Below are positions 42,535 to 49,687 of a stretch of 64,000 nucleotides of DNA, in pieces. This DNA is from Nocardia otitidiscaviarum NBRC 14405 (lineage in GTDB: Bacteria > Actinomycetota > Actinomycetes > Mycobacteriales > Mycobacteriaceae), in the NCBI RefSeq assembly GCF_000308635.1, contig NZ_BAGD01000085.1, forward strand, positions 62,001-126,000, written 5' to 3'. How positions within the stretch are numbered: position 1 is the first letter of the stretch; each line of letters opens with the position of its first letter. The notes beneath the pieces were generated by a model, which did not search any database, was not told the DNA's origin, and saw nothing but the letters and a program-made list of their open reading frames with translations. Made by a program: the position numbers and the translations under genes.

Positions 42535-43056
42535 TCAGGCGGCGCGCCGCCGGACGGTGCGCTCGAGAATTCCGAGCGTCGCCTTGAGCGCCGATGCGGG
42601 AACCACCGGGAAGTCGACGCGCCGCCGCCAGTGCTCGTCGACCTCCGACCAGTCGTAATACGAGGTGACGCGGGTGCCGTCCGCGACCGGTTCCAGCCGG
42701 TAGCCGTAGATGTGGCGGGCGTGCGGCTTGATGTGGGCCTCCACGGTCCACGCGATCTCGGTATCCGGAACCAGTTCGGTGATGACGACTTCGACGTCGT
42801 ATCGCCCCAGCGGAAGATCGCCCAACGCCTCTCGATCCATATGGACGACGAACCGGTCGCCGGTCCGCTCGACCGTCGCACCCTCGGCGTCGATGAGCGT
42901 TCCCGATGCGTCGATATCGACGTGCCCCTTCGGGTCGGTCAGCACCGAGAAGATGGCGGCGGCGGGCGCGGGGATGAGCCTCGAGACCTCGATCCGTTCG
43001 ACGGCATCTGCCGTGGAGGGCGTTTCGATTGGGGCGTTCGCATGCGCGGCGACCAC
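42535..43056 (-). CDS. SRPBCC family protein
   Basis: 173 residues from a GTG at 43056. After a variable N-terminus comes VERIEVSRLIPAPAAAIFSVLTDP, the standard opening of the START/polyketide-cyclase-like fold, then TVERTGDRFVVHMD, a central sheet and TRVTSYYDWSEVDEHW. It may bind a hydrophobic ligand. Its 5' end overlaps the start of the GntR gene on the other strand by 15 bases; no better-placed start exists. Confidence 0.7.
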   Translation of the reverse strand: MVAAHANAPIETPSTADAVERIEVSRLIPAPAAAIFSVLTDPKGHVDIDASGTLIDAEGATVERTGDRFVVHMDREALGDLPLGRYDVEVVITELVPDTEIAWTVEAHIKPHARHIYGYRLEPVADGTRVTSYYDWSEVDEHWRRRVDFPVVPASALKATLGILERTVRRRAA

Positions 43057-43638
43057 GCTCCCGGCACCGCCCTCAAACCGCAGGATCTCGCGCGGGACCA
43101 GGGCGTGAGTCTGGCTGTCGTCCGTGAAGCGCTGGTGCGCCTGGTCGGCGAGGGTCTGGCCGACCGGCTGCCCAACCGCGGCTTCGCCGTCCCGGAGTAC
43201 TCCGATCGCCGCTGGCAGGAGATCGCGGAAGCGCGACGCACCGTCGAACCGGTACTGCTGCGGCTGTCCATCGAGCGCGGTGACGTCGACTGGGAGGCCC
43301 GGGTGCGCGCCGCCCACCACCGGCTGGCCCGCACCCCGGCCTTCGCTCCGGGGGAGGGCGCGTACTACACCGAAGCCTGGTCCGAGGCGCACCGCCGGTT
43401 CCACCGCACCCTGCTGGAGGGGTGCGGCAACCCCGTGCTCCTGGAGACCTTCGACCGCCTGTGGACCGCCAGCGAGCTGGCCCGCCGCTGGTCGGCACAC
43501 CGCAACCCCGATCGGGACGGAGCCGCGGAACACCGCCGCCTGGAGGAGGCGGCGCTGTCGCGCGACGCCGATACCGCCGCCGCCGTACTGACCCGGCACC
43601 TCACGCTCACCGCGACCGGACTGACCGACCCCGCGTGA
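43042..43638 (+). CDS. GntR/FCD family regulator with short N-terminus
   Basis: 198 residues from the ATG at 43042. The helix-turn-helix shows KPQDLARDQGVSLAVVREALVRL and the wing RLPNRGFAV, followed by an FCD ligand-binding domain (EARRTVEPVLLRL, EAHRRFHRTLLEGC). Normal GntR proteins have 15-20 more residues before GDHAPGT, forming the first helix; here the start is abrupt, and the gene overlaps the divergent SRPBCC gene. The protein may be truncated, possibly after a deletion that joined the two 5' ends. Confidence 0.7.
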   Translation: MRGDHAPGTALKPQDLARDQGVSLAVVREALVRLVGEGLADRLPNRGFAVPEYSDRRWQEIAEARRTVEPVLLRLSIERGDVDWEARVRAAHHRLARTPAFAPGEGAYYTEAWSEAHRRFHRTLLEGCGNPVLLETFDRLWTASELARRWSAHRNPDRDGAAEHRRLEEAALSRDADTAAAVLTRHLTLTATGLTDPA

Positions 43639-43660
43639 CACCCCCGGGCACACTGGAGGC

Positions 43661-44668
43661 ATGGACCCCGTCGAGGCTCTACGCCAGATCGCGTACTGGA
43701 AGGACCGCGCCCGCGAGGACACCCGACGGGTCATGGCCTACCGCAGGGCCGCCGATATCGTCGAACGGCTGGACACGGCCCAGCGCGAGGTGCTGGGCCG
43801 CACCAACGCCTGGCAGTCGCTGCCCGGTATCGGGCCGAAGACGGCCGCGGTCATCGCCCAGGCGTGGTCCGGTCGCGAACCCGACGCACTGATCGAATTA
43901 CGCTCGGCGGCACAGGATCTGGGCGGCGGTGCGGTGCGCGCGGCACTGCGGGGTGATCTGCACCTGCACTCGAACTGGTCCGACGGTTCGGCGCCCATAG
44001 CGGAGATGATGGACACCGCCCGCACCCTGGGTCACGAGTACTGCGCGCTCACCGATCATTCGCCGCGCCTGACCGTCGCCAACGGCCTGTCGGCGCAGCG
44101 GCTGCGCGAACAGCTCGACGTCATCGACGAGTTGCGTGAACGGTTCGCCCCCATGCGCATTCTCACCGGCATCGAAGTGGACATTCTGGACAACGGCTCC
44201 CTCGATCAGGACCCGGCTCTACTCGATCGCCTCGATATCGTCGTGGCCAGCGTCCACTCCAAGCTCAGAATGGAATCCGCCGCCATGACCAGGCGGATGA
44301 TTCGCGCCGTCTCGAACCACCGCGTCGATGTGCTCGGCCACTGCACCGGCCGCCTGGTCGAAGGCTCTCGCGGCCGCCGCCCCGAATCCACCTTCGACGC
44401 CGAAGCGGTCTTCACCGCCTGCCGCGACCACGGCACCGCCGTCGAGATCAACTCCCGCCCAGAACGCCGCGATCCACCGACCCGCCTGCTCCGCCTCGCT
44501 CGCGACCTGGGCTGCCACTTCTCCATCGACACCGACGCCCACGCCCCCGGCCAACTCGATTTCCTCGGCTACGGCGCCCAACGCGCCGCCGACAACGACA
44601 TCCCCACCGAGCACATCGTCAATACCTGGCCGGTGGACGAGTTGCTGGCGTGGACTTCCCGCGGCTGA
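43661..44668 (+). CDS. PHP-domain phosphoesterase with N-terminal helix-hairpin-helix
   Basis: 335 residues. N-terminal helices with a LPGIGPKTAAVIAQ helix-hairpin-helix suggest nucleic-acid contact (as in PolX proteins). The PHP domain starts GDLHLHSNWSDG, with further metal-site residues in LTDHSPRL, TGIEVDIL, VASVHSKL, LGHCTGRL, EINSRPERR and the C-terminal SIDTDAHAP. This is the PHP portion of PolX without its polymerase domain. It likely hydrolyses phosphoesters or acts as an exonuclease-like enzyme; substrate is unknown. ATG at 43661 follows the GntR gene by 22 bases. Confidence 0.85.
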   Translation: MDPVEALRQIAYWKDRAREDTRRVMAYRRAADIVERLDTAQREVLGRTNAWQSLPGIGPKTAAVIAQAWSGREPDALIELRSAAQDLGGGAVRAALRGDLHLHSNWSDGSAPIAEMMDTARTLGHEYCALTDHSPRLTVANGLSAQRLREQLDVIDELRERFAPMRILTGIEVDILDNGSLDQDPALLDRLDIVVASVHSKLRMESAAMTRRMIRAVSNHRVDVLGHCTGRLVEGSRGRRPESTFDAEAVFTACRDHGTAVEINSRPERRDPPTRLLRLARDLGCHFSIDTDAHAPGQLDFLGYGAQRAADNDIPTEHIVNTWPVDELLAWTSRG

Positions 44669-44679
44669 CGGCAGCGCGA

Positions 44680-45318
44680 TCAGGTCCCGGACGGGCGGCT
44701 GAGATGGTCGACGGCGGTGGTGACGAAGTCGGCAAGGTGAGTCGGGGGGTAGCGGTCGGGGTCGGTGACGGCCAGACGGACGAGTTGTTCGCCGACCGCC
44801 AGCAGTGCGATGGACAGCAGTTCGGGGTCCAGGCGGCTGAGGTCGGGGCGGCGGGGGCGGGCCCATTCGATGAGGGCGCGCAGGTTGTCGCGGGCGAATG
44901 CGCGGGCGCGGGCGGCGTGTTCGCGGACTTCGGCGGGGGCGTCGTCGGCGGGGGCGGTCAGCAGGAGGGCGGATTCCGGATGTTCGACGACGGCGTGCAG
45001 CAGGTTGGTGGCGGCAGAGGTGAGGATGGTTTCGAAGTCGCTGTCGTCGTCGAAGGGGGGCATGGCTGTCGCGAGGGTGTCGATGGTGCGTCGCTGTTCG
45101 CGTTCCAGCAGTGCCAGCAGGAGCGGGCCGCGGCCCGGATAGGCGGCGTAGACACGAGGTTTGGCGAGTTTCGCCTCACGGGCGATCGCCTCCATGGTGG
45201 CGGCCGCGTAGCCGTCGCGGACAACCAGCCGCAGGGCGGCGTCCAGGACCTGGACGCGACGGACTTCCAGGTCCATGCGCGGTTGACGTTTCCGCGGCGA
45301 CTCGAGGGGAGCGGGCAT
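44680..45318 (-). CDS. TetR family transcriptional regulator
   Basis: About 212 residues from the ATG at 45318 (a GTG at 45327 is possible). The helix-turn-helix reads VLDAALRLVVRDGYAAATMEAIAREAKLAKPRVYAAYPGRGPLLLALLE, the standard TetR N-terminus. The C-terminal ligand domain is unassigned. It follows the FAD monooxygenase gene in the same direction, 12-21 bases after its stop; a perfect palindrome spans its start codon, suggesting autoregulation. Confidence 0.85.
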   Translation of the reverse strand: MPAPLESPRKRQPRMDLEVRRVQVLDAALRLVVRDGYAAATMEAIAREAKLAKPRVYAAYPGRGPLLLALLEREQRRTIDTLATAMPPFDDDSDFETILTSAATNLLHAVVEHPESALLLTAPADDAPAEVREHAARARAFARDNLRALIEWARPRRPDLSRLDPELLSIALLAVGEQLVRLAVTDPDRYPPTHLADFVTTAVDHLSRPSGT

Positions 45319-45334
45319 ACGGTTCACCGTATGC
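45315..45334. promoter_or_regulatory. Perfect palindrome over the TetR start codon
   Basis: GCATACGGT and ACCGTATGC surround the dinucleotide TC: a perfect 9-bp inverted repeat. It overlaps the TetR initiation codon and lies just before the monooxygenase stop. A partial match (ATACGGT) occurs upstream of the monooxygenase start at 46605. Likely TetR operator. Confidence 0.55.
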
Positions 45335-45339
45335 GGTGC

Positions 45340-46563
45340 TCAGTACAGGCCGCGCAACCCGACCGGTGGCGGCGCCATTTGCAGCGGCGCGTTGGCCAAC
45401 CAGGCTCCGGCGGGCCAGCATACGGGCGCGAGCCGGGCCGCCCGATCACGGACGCGCAGGGTGGTGGGCTCGGCGGCGCGCATGATCCGCAGGGCGCGCG
45501 ACGACAGGTCCCGATTGCGGATGCCCCAGGCGCGCCGGTGGCAGGCGACTCGTTCGATCGCGCGGCGGGCGCGGTGCGGATCGGGGGTGCGGAGGGCATG
45601 CGCGATGGCGGTGGCGGCATCGGTGGCGTCGAAAACCCCTGAGTTGAGCCCTCTTCCACCCCACGGCGCGAACAGATGCGCGGCTTCCCCGGCCAGCAGG
45701 ACCCGCCGGTGCGGGTCGGTGTAGGTGTCGGCGACCGATTGGTGGAAGCGGTAGCTCGACACCCAGGTCACGTGTTCCCCGTACCAGGGGTCGACGATCT
45801 CGGCCGTCCACCGCCGGATGCCGTCGAGACCGGACCAGTAGTCGGCGTCGTCGCCGGGCAGGCATTGCAGATCGATGCGCATCCCGCCCTGGAACGGCAT
45901 ATGCATGACATTGCGTCCACCCAGGCGGGGACAGTTGTACTGGAAGAAGCCCGGCATGTGCGGTGTCGTGCCGTCCGGATGGTCGGCGACGTCGACGATG
46001 ACGAATCGGGTGTCGTCCGGCGTACCCCGCAGGGTCGCGCCGATCTCGTCCCGTACCCGCGAGCGCGCCCCATCGGCCCCGATAACGTATGCGGCAGAAA
46101 GGGTGTCCCCGGTTTCGAGCTCGATCTCGACTCCGTCCGGATTGCTGGACAACCGCATCAGCGGCGACGCCCACCGAAACCGCACGCCGTGCGCCACGCA
46201 CGCCTCGTACAGGTGGTTCTCGGTAACCGTCTGCGGCAGACTGACACCCAGCAGTTCGCTGGGCATCACCCGCCCCAGCACGCCGCGCCGGGAGCGGTAC
46301 CCGAACACCCGACGCTCCCCGTAGTACGCGTCATAACCCCGAACCCGAATCCCCGCCGCCGCAACAGCTTCCCCCAGCCCCGGCAGCACGGCATCGAACC
46401 GACGCACGGTCGGCGCGAACAACCCGATAGCCCGACTCCCCGGCCGCATCCGCCCCATCCCCTCGGCCTCCACCACCGTCACCGCCACACCCCGCCGCGC
46501 CAACGCCAGCGCCCCGACCAACCCCACCGGCCCGGCCCCCACCACCACACAGTTCGCACTCAT
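45340..46563 (-). CDS. FAD-dependent aromatic-type monooxygenase (PHBH/UbiH group)
   Basis: 407 residues. The FAD-binding GxGxxG is in VVGAGPVGLVGALALARRG; the DG motif is GADGARSRVRDE, and LLAGEAAHLFAPWGGRGLNSG is the GD-type motif of this flavoprotein hydroxylase family (GEAAH in place of GDAAH). The substrate may be an aromatic or polycyclic compound. It is followed by the TetR gene on the same strand. Direct repeats precede its start. Confidence 0.88.
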   Translation of the reverse strand: MSANCVVVGAGPVGLVGALALARRGVAVTVVEAEGMGRMRPGSRAIGLFAPTVRRFDAVLPGLGEAVAAAGIRVRGYDAYYGERRVFGYRSRRGVLGRVMPSELLGVSLPQTVTENHLYEACVAHGVRFRWASPLMRLSSNPDGVEIELETGDTLSAAYVIGADGARSRVRDEIGATLRGTPDDTRFVIVDVADHPDGTTPHMPGFFQYNCPRLGGRNVMHMPFQGGMRIDLQCLPGDDADYWSGLDGIRRWTAEIVDPWYGEHVTWVSSYRFHQSVADTYTDPHRRVLLAGEAAHLFAPWGGRGLNSGVFDATDAATAIAHALRTPDPHRARRAIERVACHRRAWGIRNRDLSSRALRIMRAAEPTTLRVRDRAARLAPVCWPAGAWLANAPLQMAPPPVGLRGLY

Positions 46564-46604
46564 CGACGGTTCCCCTTGTCCTGCCCGCTCGCTTCCGACG
46601 TTTG

Positions 46605-46638
46605 ATACGGTAACGTAACTACGGGCTCGTAACTACGG
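46605..46638. promoter_or_regulatory. Direct repeats upstream of the FAD monooxygenase
   Basis: CGTAACTACGG occurs twice, at 46614-46624 and 46628-46638, a 14-base spacing, and a half-site ATACGGT lies at 46605-46611. The location, 42-75 bases from the start codon, fits a regulator binding region, perhaps for the operon's TetR protein. Confidence 0.45.
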
Positions 46639-46797
46639 ATTCGGGAATCCGAGTACCCACGAGCCATCGGCACCGGGAATGCTCCTGACTCCGGTGCTGT
46701 CACCGTTCGCGGCGGCGCTTGCGGTCGCTCCGCATGTGGCGATCGTGCTGGCGAAGGTGGCCGCGCGGCGGCGCAGCGGCTCAGGTCCGCTCGGCCG

Positions 46798-47295
46798 TCA
46801 GGACAGGTCCCGGCTCATCTCCACTGTCGGAATGGCGTTGCCGCCCGGGCTGTCTCTGGTACGACCGGTGGGAGCGAAGCCGTGCCGCTCGGCCAACTGT
46901 CGCATCGGAGCGTTGTCCTGCCGAGCCCACAGCACCGCTCGACGGTAACCATTGTCGTGCACCCACTGCAGCTGAGCGTGCAGCAGCCGGTCACTTGTCC
47001 CGCTTCCACGGGCCTCGGCGGCAACCCACACAGCGACAATCTCCAACGTGTCGGATCGCCCGGGATCGGCAACCGTGCCGATACTGCCGACCGGCTTGCC
47101 ATCCCGCGTCGCGACAAACCTGCTCATCGCCGACTCGACCAGCGCCCGCCACTCCTGCTCCGTCCGCGCCGCCGCCTGCTCGAGAGTGGTCTTGAACGCC
47201 CACGGTGCGTCCGCGATGGAACGAAAAGTTACTTCTCGCTGGCATTTCCAATCCTCGGCGGTCAGTCGACGAACATCGAGGGCGTCGTCACGCAT
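46798..47295 (-). CDS. GNAT family N-acetyltransferase
   Basis: 165 residues from the ATG at 47295. The sequence LEIVAVWVAAEARGSGTSDRLL carries the acetyl-CoA loop (ARGSGTSD, normally RG.G.G), followed by QWVHDNGYRRAVLWA and NAPMRQLAERHGF. The start is set where the domain opens (MRDDALDVRRL). The substrate is unknown. It is a lone gene in a gene-poor stretch. Confidence 0.8.
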   Translation of the reverse strand: MRDDALDVRRLTAEDWKCQREVTFRSIADAPWAFKTTLEQAAARTEQEWRALVESAMSRFVATRDGKPVGSIGTVADPGRSDTLEIVAVWVAAEARGSGTSDRLLHAQLQWVHDNGYRRAVLWARQDNAPMRQLAERHGFAPTGRTRDSPGGNAIPTVEMSRDLS

Positions 47296-47844
47296 AGCAC
47301 GATCTGCCGGATCCGGTGCGCCGCCGGTCCCGGTCGGTTCATCATGGCCGTGCCGCATATCACCGAAATCGAGTGCAGCGGCTGCTCTTCCGCCGACTGC
47401 GTCGCCGCGTTCACAGTCATTCGTCGTAGCTCGTAGGTGCTCGGCCGATTCCACCAGCGGTCGGCGGCGGACACCTGCCACAAGGGCGATGACGGCACTC
47501 ACTCGCTGGAGGACCTCGCCCCGGACGTGGGACCACCTCGACAAAAGCACCCTTCCAACAGTGGATCGCGGGGTAGCTCGACAGTACCGGATGTGGTGAC
47601 CCGCAGTCACCGAGGACCATCGCCGCCCCAGCCGACACCCACCGGCCCGGCCAGAGGTAGTTACAGCTTCCACGGCGAATGCGCCACGGCGGCAGCGAAG
47701 TACATGCGACCCGTGGGCAGCACGTTGCACTGGTGGCCGCGCCGATCCCCCACCGCCGGTGATCACGATGTCATCGGGCCACCGCTGCTCCGGTCGCCCG
47801 CGGGTTCACGACTCGGATCGAACCTCGGACAGGAGTCGGGTCCG
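47296..47844. other. 550-bp gap without a credible gene
   Basis: Open frames in this stretch show no family motif, no ribosome-binding site and uneven codon use. I see no RNA gene, repeat or operator. It may contain eroded sequence. Confidence 0.5.
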
Positions 47845-48246
47845 CTACTCCACGATCGGGAAGTAGGACTCCCCGTCTTCCGGGGTGTCGTCGACCTGCC
47901 CGCGATGCTGGCGGGTAGGGCGGGGATCGGTGTCCTCGGCGTTCTCGTCGGTGACGACGGCGGATGTGTCCAGCGGGGAGAATTCCTCCGTGGGCGGGCC
48001 CGCGTCGGGGTTGCGCCGGTCCGCGCTGACGTCCGGTTCCTCGGCGTCGAGGCGGGCGGCGTGGGGTTCGCCGATGCGCTGTTCCCGCTCGGTCATGCCG
48101 TACTTGTCCGCGGCGCGCCAATCCTCCGGTGGTGCGACCACGGTGTCGTCGTCGGCGTTGCGTACGTCATCAGGGTCCAGGCTCTCCGTCGAACTCAGCG
48201 TGTCGCCGGGGCCCATTTCGTCGGCCGGGTCCTGGTTTCCGTTCAT
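47845..48246 (-). CDS. DUF5709 domain protein
   Basis: 133 residues, highly acidic. The pattern SLDPDDVRNADDD, PPEDWRAADKYGMTEREQRIGEPHAARLDAEEPD matches the DUF5709 family of small actinobacterial proteins, where L..E.SLD, PPE.W and LD.RL.EE.PD are conserved. No transmembrane segment or signal is visible, so it is probably cytoplasmic. Function is unknown. The next gene upstream on the same strand encodes a small membrane protein. Confidence 0.75.
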   Translation of the reverse strand: MNGNQDPADEMGPGDTLSSTESLDPDDVRNADDDTVVAPPEDWRAADKYGMTEREQRIGEPHAARLDAEEPDVSADRRNPDAGPPTEEFSPLDTSAVVTDENAEDTDPRPTRQHRGQVDDTPEDGESYFPIVE

Positions 48247-48342
48247 GCAGGCTGGATGCCCGTACTGCCCGACCCGAAACCCGGGTGTCCGGAGTGAACT
48301 CCCCCACCATGTCGGGAGCGGCCGGGTCGTGGCGCGCGTCCG

Positions 48343-48618
48343 TCAGTGTTTTCGCAGGAAGCGACCGCGCCGCGGGGCCACGTAGAGCCGCAGCAGGAAC
48401 TCTCCGGCGAAGATCAGCCACAGCCCCCACGCCAAGACCGCCAAGACGGTGATCAGAACCGGTGACCGCGCCAGCGTCTGCCCCAGCACGACGAACAGGA
48501 ACACCACCCCGAGGGCGCTCATCGGGCCGTCCAAGCGTGCGACCAGCCCTTCGGCCCAGTCCTGGCGCTCCTGATCGGCGCCGCCACCTCCCGATTGAGC
48601 GGAACGTGGTTCGGTCAT
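48343..48618 (-). CDS. Small membrane protein with two transmembrane helices
   Basis: 91 residues from the ATG at 48618. After a Gly-rich N-terminus and QERQDWAEGLVARLDGP come two hydrophobic helices (ALGVVFLFVVLGQTLA and VLITVLAVLAWGLWLIFAG) followed by a basic tail RRGRFLRKH. I recognise no family with confidence; the second helix resembles the first segment of some channel proteins. Function unknown. Confidence 0.6.
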   Translation of the reverse strand: MTEPRSAQSGGGGADQERQDWAEGLVARLDGPMSALGVVFLFVVLGQTLARSPVLITVLAVLAWGLWLIFAGEFLLRLYVAPRRGRFLRKH

Positions 48619-48720
48619 GGCGCCATCCGATCGACTGCCCGGCGACCGCCGGATCATCGATAGCCGTACCCATCCGGCCGAGCCGAAACCGACACTCGCA
48701 CGCAGTAGGCCGAAACGGGC

Positions 48721-49155
48721 CTACTCCCAGTCGTGGCTGGCGTTGCAGGAACGGCACTCGAGGCGCAGATTGCCGAGATCGTTGTACGCCGCTTTTGCCT
48801 CGGCCGGGGTCGCGACCGCCGCGTACTTCAGATGGTCGCGCCACCTCCGAATGTGGCCCAGTTCCACGCCGCTCTCCGACACACCGTTACGGCAGCTCTC
48901 GCACAGGAAGATTCGCAGCTGGCGTTGCGGGTTCCACGGATCGGCCACGGGACGGAACTCGCGGTGAGACAGCATCCAGATCCGGGTATCCCGCGACGCG
49001 CGTAGGTGGTTGGGATCGGTGTACCAGCCCGGTTTGGCCAGACCATTGACGTAGGCGTCGACAGTCGGCTGATGGACCGCGGCGTCGGGGGTCCAGGTGA
49101 CATCGAATCCGATGTCCTCGGGCAATGCGAGCTCATGCTGATAACCGGCCCTCAT
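48721..49155 (-). CDS. Stand-alone HNH/GH-E-type nuclease with CxxC zinc motif
   Basis: 144 residues from the ATG at 49155, which is preceded by AGAAGGAG seven bases upstream. The C-terminal 60 residues contain CESC (85-88), ELGHIRRW with GH at 100-101, GNLRLECRSCNASHDWE with CRSC at 134-137, N129 and H141. This is an HNH (His-Me finger) nuclease fold with two CxxC pairs binding structural zinc, and the GH..E arrangement seen in toxin-type GH-E domains. No export signal, no immunity protein and no carrier domain are apparent. A restriction-like or toxin role is inference. Confidence 0.65.
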   Translation of the reverse strand: MRAGYQHELALPEDIGFDVTWTPDAAVHQPTVDAYVNGLAKPGWYTDPNHLRASRDTRIWMLSHREFRPVADPWNPQRQLRIFLCESCRNGVSESGVELGHIRRWRDHLKYAAVATPAEAKAAYNDLGNLRLECRSCNASHDWE

Positions 49156-49420
49156 CGTGGCGCTCCTTCTGAAGCATTTCCGTGAGGGTGGGCGCCCGCA
49201 ACCCACCGTCGTCCTATCGTACTTGCGCTGCAATGTGATTCAGACGGGAACCGGCGTTCTGATGCGCGACATCAGCCGCGACGCGCCGAACGCTGTTGCA
49301 CGCTGACGGGCGGCCCGCCAGTCGGGGCGGGCCAGGGTGGTGTCCTCCTCCCGGCCCGCGTCCAGATCCTCGAGATACCGGGCCGCCCGCTGCTGCGCGG
49401 GCACGGCGGTGCTCACCGCG

Positions 49421-49669
49421 ATGTCACTGCCCCGAGTAGTGCTCGGTATTCTGCCCGAACGCGCCACGTACCAGGCTCCCGCCACGAACGGCTTCATCAT
49501 GTTCGACAATCGCCTCGTCCACGTTGAGACGATCACCGCAGAACTGTCGGTCACCCAACCGCGCGAAATCGCCCTCTACGGAAGAATGTTCACGCAGTTG
49601 TCCGAGCAGGCCGTCTACGGCGAATCGACTCGGCGACTGATCATGGCCGAACTCGAGGAACGCCGGTAG
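49421..49669 (+). pseudogene. Truncated DUF5753 (XRE-type regulator C-terminus)
   Basis: About 82 residues from an ATG at 49421, ending in NGFIMFDNRLVHVETITAEL and YGRMFTQLSEQAVYGESTRRLI, the closing part of the DUF5753 domain that normally follows a helix-turn-helix in 270-290-residue actinobacterial regulators. The N-terminal two thirds, including the DNA-binding domain, are absent; the region before 49421 does not continue the homology. I read it as a remnant rather than a functional regulator. The DUF4132 gene begins 18 bases later. Confidence 0.55.
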
Positions 49670-49687
49670 CAGCCGGCGTCGGTACCG

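Noticed and set aside
49240..49420. Short minus-strand frame beginning inside the DUF5753 remnant
   Set aside because: Some segments look protein-like but no family was recognised and no ribosome-binding site is present.
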